DNA of 64,000 nucleotides from HR10 sp964615335 (GCA_964615335.1 CAZTMT010000009.1:62001-126000); one strand, 5' to 3'. Positions 41,311 through 51,158 are shown, counted from the first letter of the stretch. Translations and numbers: made by a program. The notes: generated from the sequence alone by a model not told the origin.

Positions 41311-42624
41311 ATGTCAAGCTACGTGATCACGGAAGCGAAGCGGATATGCGGTGAGTTGCATCTGCCGGGAGATAAATCGCTCTCGCATCGCGCGGCCCTT
41401 TGCGCAGCGCTCAGCGAGGGAACCTCCCGCTTGTTCAACTTCTCCCCGAGTCTCGATTGCGAACGGACGCTGGCGTGTGTGCAGGCTCTGGGCGTGCCGA
41501 TCGAGGTCTCCCGGCACGGAGAAGAGGTGGCGGTCCTTGTTCGCGGCGTCGGGCTGGAGGGATTCTCTCCTCCGGAACGTGCGCTCGATGCCGGGAATTC
41601 GGGGTCTACGATGCGCCTTCTGGCAGGGATCTTAGCGGGGCAGCCCTTCGAGAGCACGCTCACCGGAGACGCGTCGCTGCGACGTCGGCCGATGGATCGG
41701 ATCGTCCATCCCTTGAGACTCATGGGGGCTTCCGTTCATGCGCGAGAGGATCGGTATGCTCCCCTGACGATTCGGGGCGGAGCGCTGCGCCCGATTCGAT
41801 ATCGGCTCCCGGTCGCGAGCGCGCAGGTGAAGTCGTGTATTCTCCTGGCGGGGCTTTTCGCCCCGGGGACGACGACGGTTGAGGAGCCCGTGCCGACGCG
41901 AGATCACACCGAGATCATGCTCGCCGAGTTCGGCGCTTCTGTGAGCGTCGCGGGCGAGGCGATCTCTCTGCTCGGACGGCCTCGACTCCGCGCGCAGGAC
42001 TATCGCCTGGCCGGGGACATTTCCTCGGCGGCTTTCTTCATTGCCGGAGCGCTCGCGCTCGCAGGCTCGCAGCTCCTCATTCGAGACGTCCTGCTGAACC
42101 CGACGCGCACGGGCTTTCTCGACGTGCTCCGACAGTGGGGGGCTGCCGTGCAGATCGAGAACGTGCGTCGGTGGCATGGTGAGCCGGTGGGGGATGTGCG
42201 GGTCATCTCTGCGCGCGCGGATCGGACGCGCGAGGAGACGCTGGTGCTCCAGGGAGCCCTCATCCCCCGCGTCATTGACGAGCTTCCTCTTCTGGCTGTG
42301 CTCGCGACGCAGAGGCCGGGAGGGATCGTCGTGCGCCAGGCCCGTGAGCTGCGCGTCAAAGAGAGCGATCGCATTCGCGTCACGGCGGAAAACCTGCGGC
42401 GCATGGGCGCGCGCGTCCTCGAATACGAGGACGGATGGGCCATCCCGGGTCCGCAGAAGCTTCGCGGGGCCGAGATTGATCCCGAAGGCGATCATCGTAT
42501 CGCGATGGCCTTTGCGATCGCCGGACTGGTGGCCGAGGGCGAGACGCACATTCGAGATCCCGAGGTCGTGGCCATCTCCTTCCCCTCCTTCTTCCGATCA
42601 CTGGAGCAGGTTCTGGAGAGATGA
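41311..42624 (+). CDS. aroA: 3-phosphoshikimate 1-carboxyvinyltransferase (EPSP synthase)
   Basis: 437 aa. The phosphate and shikimate-binding motifs are complete: LPGDKSLSHRAALCAALSEG, LDAGNSGSTMRLLAGILAGQPF, DASLRRRPMDRIV, SAQVKSCILLAGLF, and later KESDRIRVTAENLRRMG with HRIAMAFAIAGL. ATG 41311 follows AGGAGGGGTTCT; the ATG at 41287 lies upstream of the ribosome binding site. It catalyses the sixth step of the shikimate pathway. Its stop overlaps the aroK start by 4 bases. Confidence 0.97.
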   Translation: MSSYVITEAKRICGELHLPGDKSLSHRAALCAALSEGTSRLFNFSPSLDCERTLACVQALGVPIEVSRHGEEVAVLVRGVGLEGFSPPERALDAGNSGSTMRLLAGILAGQPFESTLTGDASLRRRPMDRIVHPLRLMGASVHAREDRYAPLTIRGGALRPIRYRLPVASAQVKSCILLAGLFAPGTTTVEEPVPTRDHTEIMLAEFGASVSVAGEAISLLGRPRLRAQDYRLAGDISSAAFFIAGALALAGSQLLIRDVLLNPTRTGFLDVLRQWGAAVQIENVRRWHGEPVGDVRVISARADRTREETLVLQGALIPRVIDELPLLAVLATQRPGGIVVRQARELRVKESDRIRVTAENLRRMGARVLEYEDGWAIPGPQKLRGAEIDPEGDHRIAMAFAIAGLVAEGETHIRDPEVVAISFPSFFRSLEQVLER

Positions 42625-43130
42625 CGCGCATCTTCCTGGTCGGCTTCATGGGAGCGGGGAAGACGACGGTCGGGCGTCTTCTGGCGGAGAAGCTGGGATT
42701 CGCGTTCCTCGATCTGGATGAGGAGATCCAGAAAGAGGTCGGGCTCTCGATCCGGGAGATCTTCGAGCGCATGGGCGAAGCGGCGTTTCGCGACATGGAG
42801 AGCCGGATGCTGCGAAGACTCGCTGCGATTGACAATGTCGTCGTCGCGCTCGGGGGCGGAACCTTCGTGCGCGAGGAGAATCGGCAGAGGGTGCGGCAGT
42901 TGGGCATCTCGGTGTGGCTCGACTGCCCGATCGAGATCATCCTACGACGGGTGGAAGGGAAGGCGGATCGCCCCCTCTACCGATCGGCCGAGCAGATGCG
43001 AGAACTCTGGCGCGCGCGCCTGCCGGCCTACCGGCAGGCCGATCTCCGCGTGGACGCCGGAGAAGAAGAGCCGGAGGCGATCGTCCAGCAGATCCTTCGC
43101 CGGTTGAGGCTTCAGCCGATACGGCCTTAA
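42621..43130 (+). CDS. aroK: Shikimate kinase
   Basis: 169 aa. P-loop GFMGAGKTTVGRLLAEKLG, substrate Asp in FLDLDEEIQKEVG, then EAAFRDMESRMLRRL, the phosphate-site glycines VVALGGGTFV, and the lid KADRPLY. It phosphorylates shikimate for aroA. Coupled to aroA by ATGA overlap, and its stop overlaps the convergent glycosyltransferase stop by 4 bases (43127-43130). Confidence 0.95.
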   Translation: MTRIFLVGFMGAGKTTVGRLLAEKLGFAFLDLDEEIQKEVGLSIREIFERMGEAAFRDMESRMLRRLAAIDNVVVALGGGTFVREENRQRVRQLGISVWLDCPIEIILRRVEGKADRPLYRSAEQMRELWRARLPAYRQADLRVDAGEEEPEAIVQQILRRLRLQPIRP

Positions 43131-44257
43131 GCCGCGGTTGTTTTGCGAGTCGGTCGGTGGAGGACGTCTTCGTAAAGGGCCAGAACGGCGCGGGCCATCT
43201 GCTGGCGCCTGAAGTGAGCGAGCACACGCGCCCGTGCAGCTTCCCCCATTTGGTGGCGAAGGGCCTCGTCCCGAAGCAAGCACGTGAGGGCCTCGGCCAA
43301 GGCCGACGCATCAGCCGGAGGGACCACAAGTCCCGTCACGCCGTGTTCGTTCACCCAGGCCACGCCGCTTGGAAGCTGCGTGCTGATGACGGGCTTGCCC
43401 GAAGCCATCGCTTCCAACTGCACGATCCCGAATGTCTCGCTCTCGCAAGTCGAAGGGAGGACCACGAGATCGCACGCATGATAATAGGCCGGGAGAGCTT
43501 CGTGAGGGACCTGGCCGAGAAAGACCACTCTCTCCTCAAGCCCCAGAGCGCGCGCGCGCTGTCTCAGGAGGCGCTCCTGCGGACCGCTTCCGATGATGAG
43601 CAATCGTGCCGGGACGTGCCTCATCGCCTCTATGGCGTATTCCAGACCCTTGTAGTAGACGAGTCGCCCAACGAAGAGGACCACGTGCGGCCCGAAGCGC
43701 GCGCGCAGCTCGCGGGCCTGTCGCTGCGTGGCTTCGTTCCGGTGAAAGGGTGTCACGTCAATACCGAAGGGGATGACGACGCATTTCTCCTGATGCGGAC
43801 GAAGAGAAGGGAAGCTCAGATGCTGCGGCGTCGCGACCACGATCCGATCGGCTCGCTGCAGGAGGCGCACAAGCAGCGGATGATACAGGCGCCGCAGCAC
43901 GCGCTGTCGAACGACTTCGCTGTGAAAGGAGACGACGACGCGCGCCGAAGAACTGGCCATGAGCACAGCGAGCGTGGCCATGGGATTGGGCTCATGGACG
44001 TGAATGATGTCGGCGCGATGGCGGAGCACCAGGCGAGGGAGCGCGGGGCACAAGGGGAGGGAAGCGATCTGACCCCATCGGGCGACGCGCGTCACAGGCA
44101 CGCCGTTCACCCGCTCGGTCACCGTGCGCGCACTTGTGTTAGCGACCAGGACGTGAATCTCCACCTGAGCGCTCAGCTCTTCGCAGAGGTGCCGCAGGGC
44201 TGTCTCCATGCCTCCCGGAACAGGGAAGTAGAATTTTCCGATCTGCAGGACTCTCAC
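43127..44257 (-). CDS. GT4-family glycosyltransferase
   Basis: 376 aa GT-B enzyme. The N-terminal VLQIGKFYFPVPGGMETALRHLCEEL and DIIHVHEPNPMATLAVLM, plus the C-terminal VGRLVYYKGLEYAIEAM and E-x7-E site CESETFGIVQLEAMASGKPVI, define a GT4 enzyme, probably retaining and acting on a lipid- or saccharide-linked acceptor. It lies 25 bases after the DUF255 gene start-side neighbour's stop region on the same strand, but no polysaccharide cluster is nearby. Acceptor unknown. Confidence 0.9.
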   Translation of the reverse strand: MRVLQIGKFYFPVPGGMETALRHLCEELSAQVEIHVLVANTSARTVTERVNGVPVTRVARWGQIASLPLCPALPRLVLRHRADIIHVHEPNPMATLAVLMASSSARVVVSFHSEVVRQRVLRRLYHPLLVRLLQRADRIVVATPQHLSFPSLRPHQEKCVVIPFGIDVTPFHRNEATQRQARELRARFGPHVVLFVGRLVYYKGLEYAIEAMRHVPARLLIIGSGPQERLLRQRARALGLEERVVFLGQVPHEALPAYYHACDLVVLPSTCESETFGIVQLEAMASGKPVISTQLPSGVAWVNEHGVTGLVVPPADASALAEALTCLLRDEALRHQMGEAARARVLAHFRRQQMARAVLALYEDVLHRPTRKTTAA

Positions 44258-44282
44258 CGCTCTGACTGAGGAGACGTGCCGA

Positions 44283-46385
44283 TCACCGACGCGCTCGCGG
44301 GGCCGAAGACTGCAGCATCTGCTCCAGCTCCTCAGGGCGCGTCACCGGCTCCTGGCAGACGAAGTCTTCGCACACGTAAGCCGTGCAGGGAGCCACACGC
44401 CCATCGGGCGCGCGCTGCGGTTCTCGATTCTGCAGCAAGGGGATGAGGCGAGGGACCTGCTCGTCTCCTAAAGCCCGAAAGGCGATGACCGCATGAGGCC
44501 GGTAGCGCTGCGCGAGCACACGCCGCATGGCGCGCGTCTCGGGCGCCGCCGGATCTCCCACAAGGGCGATCTCCTGCACCGGGGCCAGATAAAAATCCAG
44601 CGCGCAGAGAAGACGCCCGAAGCCGTAGGGATAGCGCCGCATCGGGTCGGCGAAGAGCCGCAGGATCGTCCGCGCCCGCTCCCGGTAGTCTTCCCGGCCC
44701 GTGAGATGATAGAGCCGAAGAAGCACTTCGGCCGCGACGGCGTTGCCCGAAGGCGTCGCGCTGTCCAGCGCCTCCTTCAGGCGCACGAGAACATCGGCGT
44801 GCTCTGAGCTCGTGTAGAAGAACCCCCCGTGCTCCGCATCCCAGAAGCGTTCCAGCATCGCCTCGGTCAGCGCGAGAGCTTCCCGAATCCACCGGGGGTC
44901 GAAGTCCGCTTCGTAGAGCGCGAGAAGTCCTTCGATCAGACAAGCGTAGTCGTCCTGATAGGCGGGGATCTTCGCCACTCCGTCCGCGAATGTGTGAAGG
45001 AGCGTCCCCGTGGGACGAAGCTCCGTGAGGAGGAACTCCGCGTTCCGGCGGGCCGCCTGGTAATAGTCGTCCCGCTCCAGCACAACCGCCGCGCGAGCGA
45101 GGCTGCGAAGCATCAGACCGTTCCAGGCCGTGAGGATCTTCTCATCGCGCGCTGGCTTCACGCGCTGCTCCCGATGGGTTCGGAGCACCTCTCGGGCGCG
45201 CCGGATGATCTCCTGTAGCTCCGAGATCGAGAGTCCTTCCAGGCGCGCGATCACTTCGGGATCGCGCGGGACGCTGAGGACGTTCTTGCCCTCGAAATTC
45301 CCCCACTCGGTGACGCCGAAATACCGGCAGACGATCGCGCCGTCGCGCTCTCCGAGCAGAGCGCGGATCTCCTCCGGCGTCCAGACGTAGAACTTCCCCT
45401 CCTCTCCTTCGCTATCGGCATCTTGCGTGGCGTAAAATCCTCCGCGCGGATCGGTCATCTCGCGCAGGACGTAGTCGAGCGTCTCCTGGACGATCTCGCG
45501 ATAGAAGGGGTCTTGCGTGATCTGGTAAGCCGCCAGATACGTGTGCGCCAGAAGGGCGTTGTCGTAGAGCATCTTCTCGAAGTGCGGGATCACCCATTGA
45601 GCATCCGTCGCATAGCGGTGGAATCCGCCGCCCAGATGATCGTAGATCCCTCCGCGCGCCATGCGCACGAGCGAGAGCTGGACCATCTCCAGGGCGCGAG
45701 TGTCGTTCGTCCTCAGGAAGATGCGGAGCAGGAATTCCAGGGCCATCGGGGCCGGGAATTTCGGCGCGCGCCCGAACCCTCCGTGGATCGGATCGAACTG
45801 CTCGCTCAAGTTACGATAGGCCAGATCAAGCACCCCCGGCGTCAGCTCCTCGTCCGCAGCCTCCCAGGCATTGGTCCGACGCAAATGGGCGAGAAGCTCC
45901 TCGGCGGCTCGCTCGATCTCCTGCCGGCGCGTGCGATAGGCATCGGCGACGGCGCGCAACACGCGCGGGAAGGCGGGCAGACCATGCCGATCCACGGGAG
46001 GAAAATACGTCCCCCCATAGAAGGGCTTCCCTTCGGGCGTCAGAAAGACCGTCAGGGGCCACCCTCCGTGCCCCGTCATCGCCTGCACGACGCTCATATA
46101 GAGAGCATCCAGATCGGGTCGCTCCTCGCGATCCACCTTGATGTTGATGAAATGCTCGTTCATGAGGCGCGCGATCTCTTCATTCTCGAAGGATTCGCGC
46201 TCCATGACATGGCACCAGTGGCAAGCTGAATAGCCGATGCTGAGGAGAATTGGTTTGTCCTCTCGCCGCGCGCGTTCGAAGGCTTCTTCCCCCCAGGGAT
46301 ACCAGTCCACGGGATTGTGCGCGTGCTGGCGGAGGTAGAGGCTTGTTTCGTGGATCAATCGGTTCGTCGAGCTCTTTTCACTCAT
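44283..46385 (-). CDS. DUF255 thioredoxin-domain protein (YyaL/SSP411 type)
   Basis: 700 aa. The N-terminal thioredoxin-like DUF255 has HNPVDWYPWGEEAFERAR, LSIGYSACHWCHVMERESFE with the redox pair CHWC, and HGGWPLTVFLTPEGKPFYGGTYFPP. The remainder is a (alpha/alpha)6-barrel of the GlcNAc-epimerase/cellobiose-epimerase type (GFHRYATDAQWVIPHFEKMLYDN). The family is widespread and its reaction is unknown. The start follows AGGAGGGTTCA. The neighbours are the glycosyltransferase (downstream) and a kinase-like gene (upstream). Confidence 0.92.
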   Translation of the reverse strand: MSEKSSTNRLIHETSLYLRQHAHNPVDWYPWGEEAFERARREDKPILLSIGYSACHWCHVMERESFENEEIARLMNEHFINIKVDREERPDLDALYMSVVQAMTGHGGWPLTVFLTPEGKPFYGGTYFPPVDRHGLPAFPRVLRAVADAYRTRRQEIERAAEELLAHLRRTNAWEAADEELTPGVLDLAYRNLSEQFDPIHGGFGRAPKFPAPMALEFLLRIFLRTNDTRALEMVQLSLVRMARGGIYDHLGGGFHRYATDAQWVIPHFEKMLYDNALLAHTYLAAYQITQDPFYREIVQETLDYVLREMTDPRGGFYATQDADSEGEEGKFYVWTPEEIRALLGERDGAIVCRYFGVTEWGNFEGKNVLSVPRDPEVIARLEGLSISELQEIIRRAREVLRTHREQRVKPARDEKILTAWNGLMLRSLARAAVVLERDDYYQAARRNAEFLLTELRPTGTLLHTFADGVAKIPAYQDDYACLIEGLLALYEADFDPRWIREALALTEAMLERFWDAEHGGFFYTSSEHADVLVRLKEALDSATPSGNAVAAEVLLRLYHLTGREDYRERARTILRLFADPMRRYPYGFGRLLCALDFYLAPVQEIALVGDPAAPETRAMRRVLAQRYRPHAVIAFRALGDEQVPRLIPLLQNREPQRAPDGRVAPCTAYVCEDFVCQEPVTRPEELEQMLQSSAPRARR

Positions 46386-46449
46386 TGAACCCTCCTGATC
46401 TTAAGGGGCGGATCCTCTCGCCCGAGAGGATGACGTGCGCTCCCGCGCT

Positions 46450-47529
46450 CTAGACCCCCTCTTTCGCCGGCAGCGCCGAGGCGATCGTTCTCTCCAGCAT
46501 CTCCTGAAGCGCTGGGAAGCGCCCGAGCCGAGAGAGCACGCGCGCCGCGCGCTCGAGCGCTCGCGGGATATAGGGAGCGTACACGGAGTTGCCCACGACG
46601 ACTGTCTGATAGGCATAGGTACCCGTGGCCTTCAAAAGGCGCTGCAGCAGCATCAGGTCTAACTCCTTTCGGAAAGCGGCGCGCTGCTCCGCGTCGGACC
46701 ACATCCTGTCCCAGCGCGCCTTCTCGTGCAGGAAGAATTCGATCATCTCGGCGACCAAAGCCTCGTCCATGTCCACATAAGGATCGCCCAGCAATGAGGC
46801 GAGATCGTAGCTGGGCGGCCCGAGCCGCGCATCCTGGTGGTCAATGATGTACTGCCGATTCTTGTAGAGCATGAGATTGCGCGAGTGAAAGTCCCGGTGG
46901 GTGAGGACGCGAGGGATTGCCGCCAGCTCTTCAGCCAGTTCCCGGAATTCTTCATGAAGGCATTCCACCTGCTGGGGATCCGGCGAGACCCCGAGATACT
47001 GGAAGAAGTGAACGCGGAAAAAGTGCAACTCCCACTGGAACTTCTCCGCATCGAATGCCACGCGCGCGGCTACTGAGCCGCATTCCTCAGCCAACTGCGT
47101 GGCATTCTGAATCTGAAGGATCAGCGCGACGGCTTCCCGATAGGCGGCTCGCCGCTGCTCGGGGTGAGCTGTCGCCAGCCAATCTTGAAGCCGAACGTCC
47201 CCGAGGTCCTCTAGCAGCATCATCGCGCGCTTGCCGTCGGCGTGGAAGATCTGGGGCACGGGCAGGCCCGCCTTCAGGAAAAGGGCCGTCACATCGCAGT
47301 AGGGGTGCGTGGCCGGATCGAAGGGCTCCGGGTAACGCGCCACGACATAGTGGCATCCCTCAGGCAAGCGGACGCGGAAATATTGTCGCGCCGAGGCATC
47401 GCCGGCCAACTTCTCCACCCGAAGGATCTCCGGATCCAGACCCAGAACGTGTGCCGCATAGGCGCGCACATCGCGTTCGGCAGAACGGTGCTTCCGCTTC
47501 TGATCCCCTCGCCCGTTGCTCATGATCAC
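46450..47529 (-). CDS. Aminoglycoside-phosphotransferase-fold sugar kinase (AmgK-like)
   Basis: 359 aa. An APH-fold kinase: LAGDASARQYFRVRLPEG at the nucleotide site, the catalytic loop VLTHRDFHSRNLML and the metal-binding aspartate in YIIDHQDARLG. The phrase DLASLLGDPYVD is typical of AmgK, which phosphorylates MurNAc/GlcNAc at the anomeric position in peptidoglycan recycling. No murU nucleotidyltransferase is adjacent, so the substrate is open. The start is unclear: ATGATC and ATG six bases later are both possible. Confidence 0.85.
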   Translation of the reverse strand: MIMSNGRGDQKRKHRSAERDVRAYAAHVLGLDPEILRVEKLAGDASARQYFRVRLPEGCHYVVARYPEPFDPATHPYCDVTALFLKAGLPVPQIFHADGKRAMMLLEDLGDVRLQDWLATAHPEQRRAAYREAVALILQIQNATQLAEECGSVAARVAFDAEKFQWELHFFRVHFFQYLGVSPDPQQVECLHEEFRELAEELAAIPRVLTHRDFHSRNLMLYKNRQYIIDHQDARLGPPSYDLASLLGDPYVDMDEALVAEMIEFFLHEKARWDRMWSDAEQRAAFRKELDLMLLQRLLKATGTYAYQTVVVGNSVYAPYIPRALERAARVLSRLGRFPALQEMLERTIASALPAKEGV

Positions 47530-47648
47530 CGGGCAGTATACCGAAGCACTCGGCGCCGTGCCAAGATTTATTCCAGAGATTCCTCCCTTCCGCGCCGATT
47601 GCCGTCCCTCTCAAGCCGGGATTAGGATAAAGGACGCTTGGGAGGACG

Positions 47649-48920
47649 ATGTCTATGATGCGCGACAGAACGAGACCGCCCCTTTTGCTCCATTCCGCAG
47701 CTCAGGTCGTGACGCTCGCCGGACCAGACCGACCCCGTATCGGTCGGGAGATGGAGGACCTTGGGATCATCGAGGATGGAGCCGTCTTGATCGAAGGGGA
47801 GGTCATCGCCGCCGTAGGACCGACGGCCGAAGTCGAAGCGCAGCTTCAGGGTGAGGTCGAACGATGGGATGCGCGCGGCCTGGTCGTTTTGCCGGGACTG
47901 GTGGATGCCCATACACATCTGGTCTTCGCGGGGGATCGTGTCGAAGAGTTCGAGTGGAGAACGCGCGGGATGAGTTACCCGGAGATCGCCCGCCGAGGCG
48001 GAGGAATTCGCCGGACCGTGCATCGAACGCGCGCGGCGTCCGAGTCGGAGCTTCTGGAGATCGCGCGACGGCGCGCCCGCTGGTTCCTCCAGCAGGGGAC
48101 GACGACGATCGAGGCCAAAAGCGGATACGGACTGAGTCGAGACGATGAGCTGAAGATCCTGCGCGTGATGCGACGGCTTCATGAGGAAGGCCCTTTGGAG
48201 ATCGTCCCCACGCTTCTGGCCGCACATGTCGTACCTGAGGAATATGCGACCGACACGTCGGGCTATCTTCGGATGATTCTCGAAGAGCTGCTGCCGGAGG
48301 TCGCTCGCGAAGGCCTGGCGGAATATCACGACGTCTTCTGCGATGAAGGAGCCTTCACGGTCGAGGAAGCGAGGATTTTAATGGAGGCCGCGCGCTCTCA
48401 CGGGCTGCGGCTCCGCATACATGCCGAGCAGTTCGCGCGCGTGGGCGCGGCGCGGCTGGCTGCGGAATTGGGCGCCCGAACGGCAGATCATCTGGAGAAG
48501 ATCACCGATGAGGACATCGCTGCTTTGGCCGACGCGGGCGTGCTGGCTGTCCTTCTGCCCGGAGCCTGTCTGCATCTTGGTCGGCGCGATTACCCCCCAG
48601 CGCGAAAGCTCATCGAGGCGAGCGTCCCCGTGGTCCTGGCGACGGACTTCAATCCCGGAACGTCACCAACACCCAGCTTGCCCTTGATTCTAGCGCTCGC
48701 CTGCACGCAGATGGGGATGACGCCGGCCGAAGCGATCACCGCCGCGACGATCAATGCCGCCTGCAGCCTGGATCGCGGTCATCGGCTCGGGTCGCTCCAG
48801 GTCGGGAAGCAAGCCGATCTCGTCCTCTTCGAATGTTCGGATTATCGCCAGATCCCCTACTTCTTCGGCGTGAACCTCGTGCGCGCCGTCTTCAAGCGCG
48901 GACGTCTTGTGTTCCCTTGA
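47649..48920 (+). CDS. hutI: Imidazolonepropionase
   Basis: 423 aa amidohydrolase of histidine breakdown. The metal site is visible: DAHTHLVFAG, AHVVPEEY, RIHAEQF and ATDFNPGTSPTPSL. RTRGMSYPEIARRGGGIRRTV and TIEAKSGYGLSRDDELKILRVMRRL are HutI signatures. The first ATG (47649) lies only 4 bases after GGAGG; the next ATG two codons downstream (47655) is better spaced. No hutH, hutU or other hut gene is beside it, so the pathway is scattered or partial here. Confidence 0.95.
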   Translation: MSMMRDRTRPPLLLHSAAQVVTLAGPDRPRIGREMEDLGIIEDGAVLIEGEVIAAVGPTAEVEAQLQGEVERWDARGLVVLPGLVDAHTHLVFAGDRVEEFEWRTRGMSYPEIARRGGGIRRTVHRTRAASESELLEIARRRARWFLQQGTTTIEAKSGYGLSRDDELKILRVMRRLHEEGPLEIVPTLLAAHVVPEEYATDTSGYLRMILEELLPEVAREGLAEYHDVFCDEGAFTVEEARILMEAARSHGLRLRIHAEQFARVGAARLAAELGARTADHLEKITDEDIAALADAGVLAVLLPGACLHLGRRDYPPARKLIEASVPVVLATDFNPGTSPTPSLPLILALACTQMGMTPAEAITAATINAACSLDRGHRLGSLQVGKQADLVLFECSDYRQIPYFFGVNLVRAVFKRGRLVFP

Positions 48921-48978
48921 AGGAGGATGTCCGCGCTCTGGTTCCGGAGAAAGGCGACCGCTTGGATTGCCTCTGTCG

Positions 48979-50664
48979 CTATCGGCCCAGGATGACGTAG
49001 GTGACCCCGGCTTTCGGTCTTCGGGCTTCCGGAGGTCCATCCCCAAATGGGGATGTCGTGATGATGTCGGCTTTCCCATCGCCGTTCATATCGGCGACGT
49101 TCAGCGAGAAGCCCACCTGATCGCCGATGCTTGCTCCGAAGATCGTCCGGTTCGCCTCGGGTGGAGTTTCTGAGAAATCCACGACCCCACGCGGGAAGCT
49201 CGCGCCTCCGGGGATAATGTAGATCTCGCCCGCTCCATCTCTCTGGTTTCCGGGTCCATCGGCTGCCGGAGCAGCGAGGATGAGATCCTTCATCCCGTCA
49301 CCGTTCCAGTCCCCTACGGCGACTGAAAACCCAAGAGCATCGCCGGGATCGGCGCCATAGAAGGTCGTGTCCGGGGGTTGCTTCTGCAGATCTCGATTTC
49401 CGCTCAATGTGCTGCTGCCCAAGATCACATAGACTTCCCCTGAGGCCGTGCGCGCGTTCCCAGGGCCACTGCCTTGGGGAACACCCAGGATGAGGTCTTC
49501 TATGCCGTCCCCGTTGATATCGCCGACAGCGAGGACGCTACCTAAGAAATCTGCCGCATCAATTCCTCCTATGATAACATTGGGAGCTTGAGAGCCCGAT
49601 TGCTGGGTATCTCGTCGGTTGGCTGGTGTCCGACTTCCGAAGAAGACATATGCTCGCCCCTGGCTGATATCGCTCCCCGCCGTGTAAAAAGGGGCGCCTC
49701 CGATGATGTCCTTGATCCCATCTCCGTTGACATCTCCCGCGGCGACAGCATTCCCCAAACCCTCTCCGACTCTGTAGATCTGGGCGACGGTGCTCGTTCG
49801 TCCGTAGATCACGATATCCACAGAGGGTGAGGCAGGATTACTCCCGATGTCCCTCAGAGAAGTCCAACTGCGCGAGCCGAAGAGAACATAGATAGCCCCG
49901 GCCGAGACGGGAAGGCCAAGACCTGCACTGGAGGTACGGCTCCCATCGGGACCCTTGACGCCCGGCGCGCCGATGAGGAGATCGGCGATTCCGTCTCCGT
50001 TCACATCGCCCGCGGCGACGGCCGTTCCCGCCTGGTCCTGCACGTTCTTCCCGGCAGGTCCTCCCCATCCGAAGATCGTGACATCGGCCGGGAGCGAGCG
50101 CAGGTCGCGCACCGAGGCGGATGCAAGCGAGGCTCCGCCAAAGAAGATGTACACTTCGCCCACGTTCGGTCGGGCTTCACTGGGTCCGTCCGCATTGGGC
50201 GCTCCGATGACCAGATCCATCACTCCATCGCCGTTGAGATCACCAACGGCAAGGCTCGCGCCCAGATGATCATCTGGATCCGCTCCGTAGATGATGACGT
50301 CCGGCCTTTCCAGGCCCAGATCGCGCACAAAAGGCATCCCCTGTCCTCGCCGTCCCAGGACGATCAGGACCGCTCCGGCATTGGTGCGCGTCCCCTCCGG
50401 ACCGTCGTTGTTAGGCACACCGATGATGAGGTCCGCTTGTTGGTCTCCGTTGATGTCAGCCGCCAGGGCATTCAGATTCCCCGAGATCTGTCCGACCGCG
50501 CTCACCGTGATCCCATCTCCGGAGACCATTCCCACCAGTGTCGCATCCGGACGCTGTTGCAAATCCAAAGCCACGAAGCGAGACGTCCCCTTCCAGGGGC
50601 CCAGCAGAAGAAGACCGATCGCGGCGAACGCGAGAAAATAAAGCCTCACCTTGTGCCAAAACAT
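48979..50664 (-). CDS. Secreted FG-GAP (integrin-alpha-like) seven-repeat protein
   Basis: 561 aa. A signal peptide (LYFLAFAAIGLLLLGPWKG) is followed by seven FG-GAP repeats, each with a calcium loop: ADINGDQQADLIIG, GDLNGDGVMDLVIG, GDVNGDGIADLLIG, GDVNGDGIKDIIGG, GDINGDGIEDLILG, GDWNGDGMKDLILA and ADMNGDGKADIITT. Seven repeats would close a seven-bladed beta-propeller. Start ATG 50664 follows AAGGAGGGATTTCGT; the frame extends to 50766. No enzymatic domain is attached, so a binding or adhesion role is inferred. Convergent with hutI. Confidence 0.9.
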   Translation of the reverse strand: MFWHKVRLYFLAFAAIGLLLLGPWKGTSRFVALDLQQRPDATLVGMVSGDGITVSAVGQISGNLNALAADINGDQQADLIIGVPNNDGPEGTRTNAGAVLIVLGRRGQGMPFVRDLGLERPDVIIYGADPDDHLGASLAVGDLNGDGVMDLVIGAPNADGPSEARPNVGEVYIFFGGASLASASVRDLRSLPADVTIFGWGGPAGKNVQDQAGTAVAAGDVNGDGIADLLIGAPGVKGPDGSRTSSAGLGLPVSAGAIYVLFGSRSWTSLRDIGSNPASPSVDIVIYGRTSTVAQIYRVGEGLGNAVAAGDVNGDGIKDIIGGAPFYTAGSDISQGRAYVFFGSRTPANRRDTQQSGSQAPNVIIGGIDAADFLGSVLAVGDINGDGIEDLILGVPQGSGPGNARTASGEVYVILGSSTLSGNRDLQKQPPDTTFYGADPGDALGFSVAVGDWNGDGMKDLILAAPAADGPGNQRDGAGEIYIIPGGASFPRGVVDFSETPPEANRTIFGASIGDQVGFSLNVADMNGDGKADIITTSPFGDGPPEARRPKAGVTYVILGR

Positions 50665-50929
50665 ACGAAATCCCTCCTTACGAGAATCCTCCGGTCCCAT
50701 GAGTCGCAGGAGCGAAGAGCACTCTTTCGGAAAGCAAGGCTCTCTCAACGTGTGGCAGCGCTTCATCCCTCGCCCCTCGCTTCTGTGCTCATGACCAGGC
50801 TCACTCTATCAGATGATTCGGGTGCCGTCAAGCTCCTTCTTCGAAGGCCTCGATTCGTTTGAGGCTGAACCGCGTTCCTCAAAGAGCCCTCGGAGAGGGC
50901 GACAGAGCCTGAGCCCAACCTGTCGAAAC

Positions 50930-51011
50930 GATGTGTCGCCCCCTTCGGGGGCTTCGGGGGGAAATTGGGGGGCCGCGGTTCCCTGGGGCTCACGCCCCAG
51001 GCGGTTTTCTG
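50930..51011 (+). repeat. 80-base direct repeat, copy 1
   Basis: Runs from GATGTGTCGCCCCCTTCGGG to TTTTCTG. It differs from copy 2 by about a dozen substitutions and one indel. It contains the hairpin CTGGGGCTCACGCCCCAG. Confidence 0.85.
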
Positions 51012-51074
51012 CTGCCCGCTGGCGCGGGCTCACTCTGGAAAATGAGTCGTTCTCCGCAAAAAGCCCTCGAAGAG

Positions 51075-51117
51075 GGCGACAGAAGATAGCCTGGGGTGGA
51101 GCGCGAGCGGAACCCCA
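51075..51117 (+). repeat. 42-base repeat B, copy 1
   Basis: GGCGACAGAAGATAGCCTGG ... GGAACCCCA; differs from copy 2 at two or three positions (GCGCGAGCGG versus GCGAAGCGG). Confidence 0.85.
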
Positions 51118-51158
51118 TGTGAGACCAAACCCCATTCCACAGAGAGCCTGCTCTGGCA

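Noticed and set aside
46408..46430. Hairpin ATCCTCTC / GAGAGGAT between two minus-strand genes
   Set aside because: No U-tract on either strand and no conserved context, so not annotated as a terminator.
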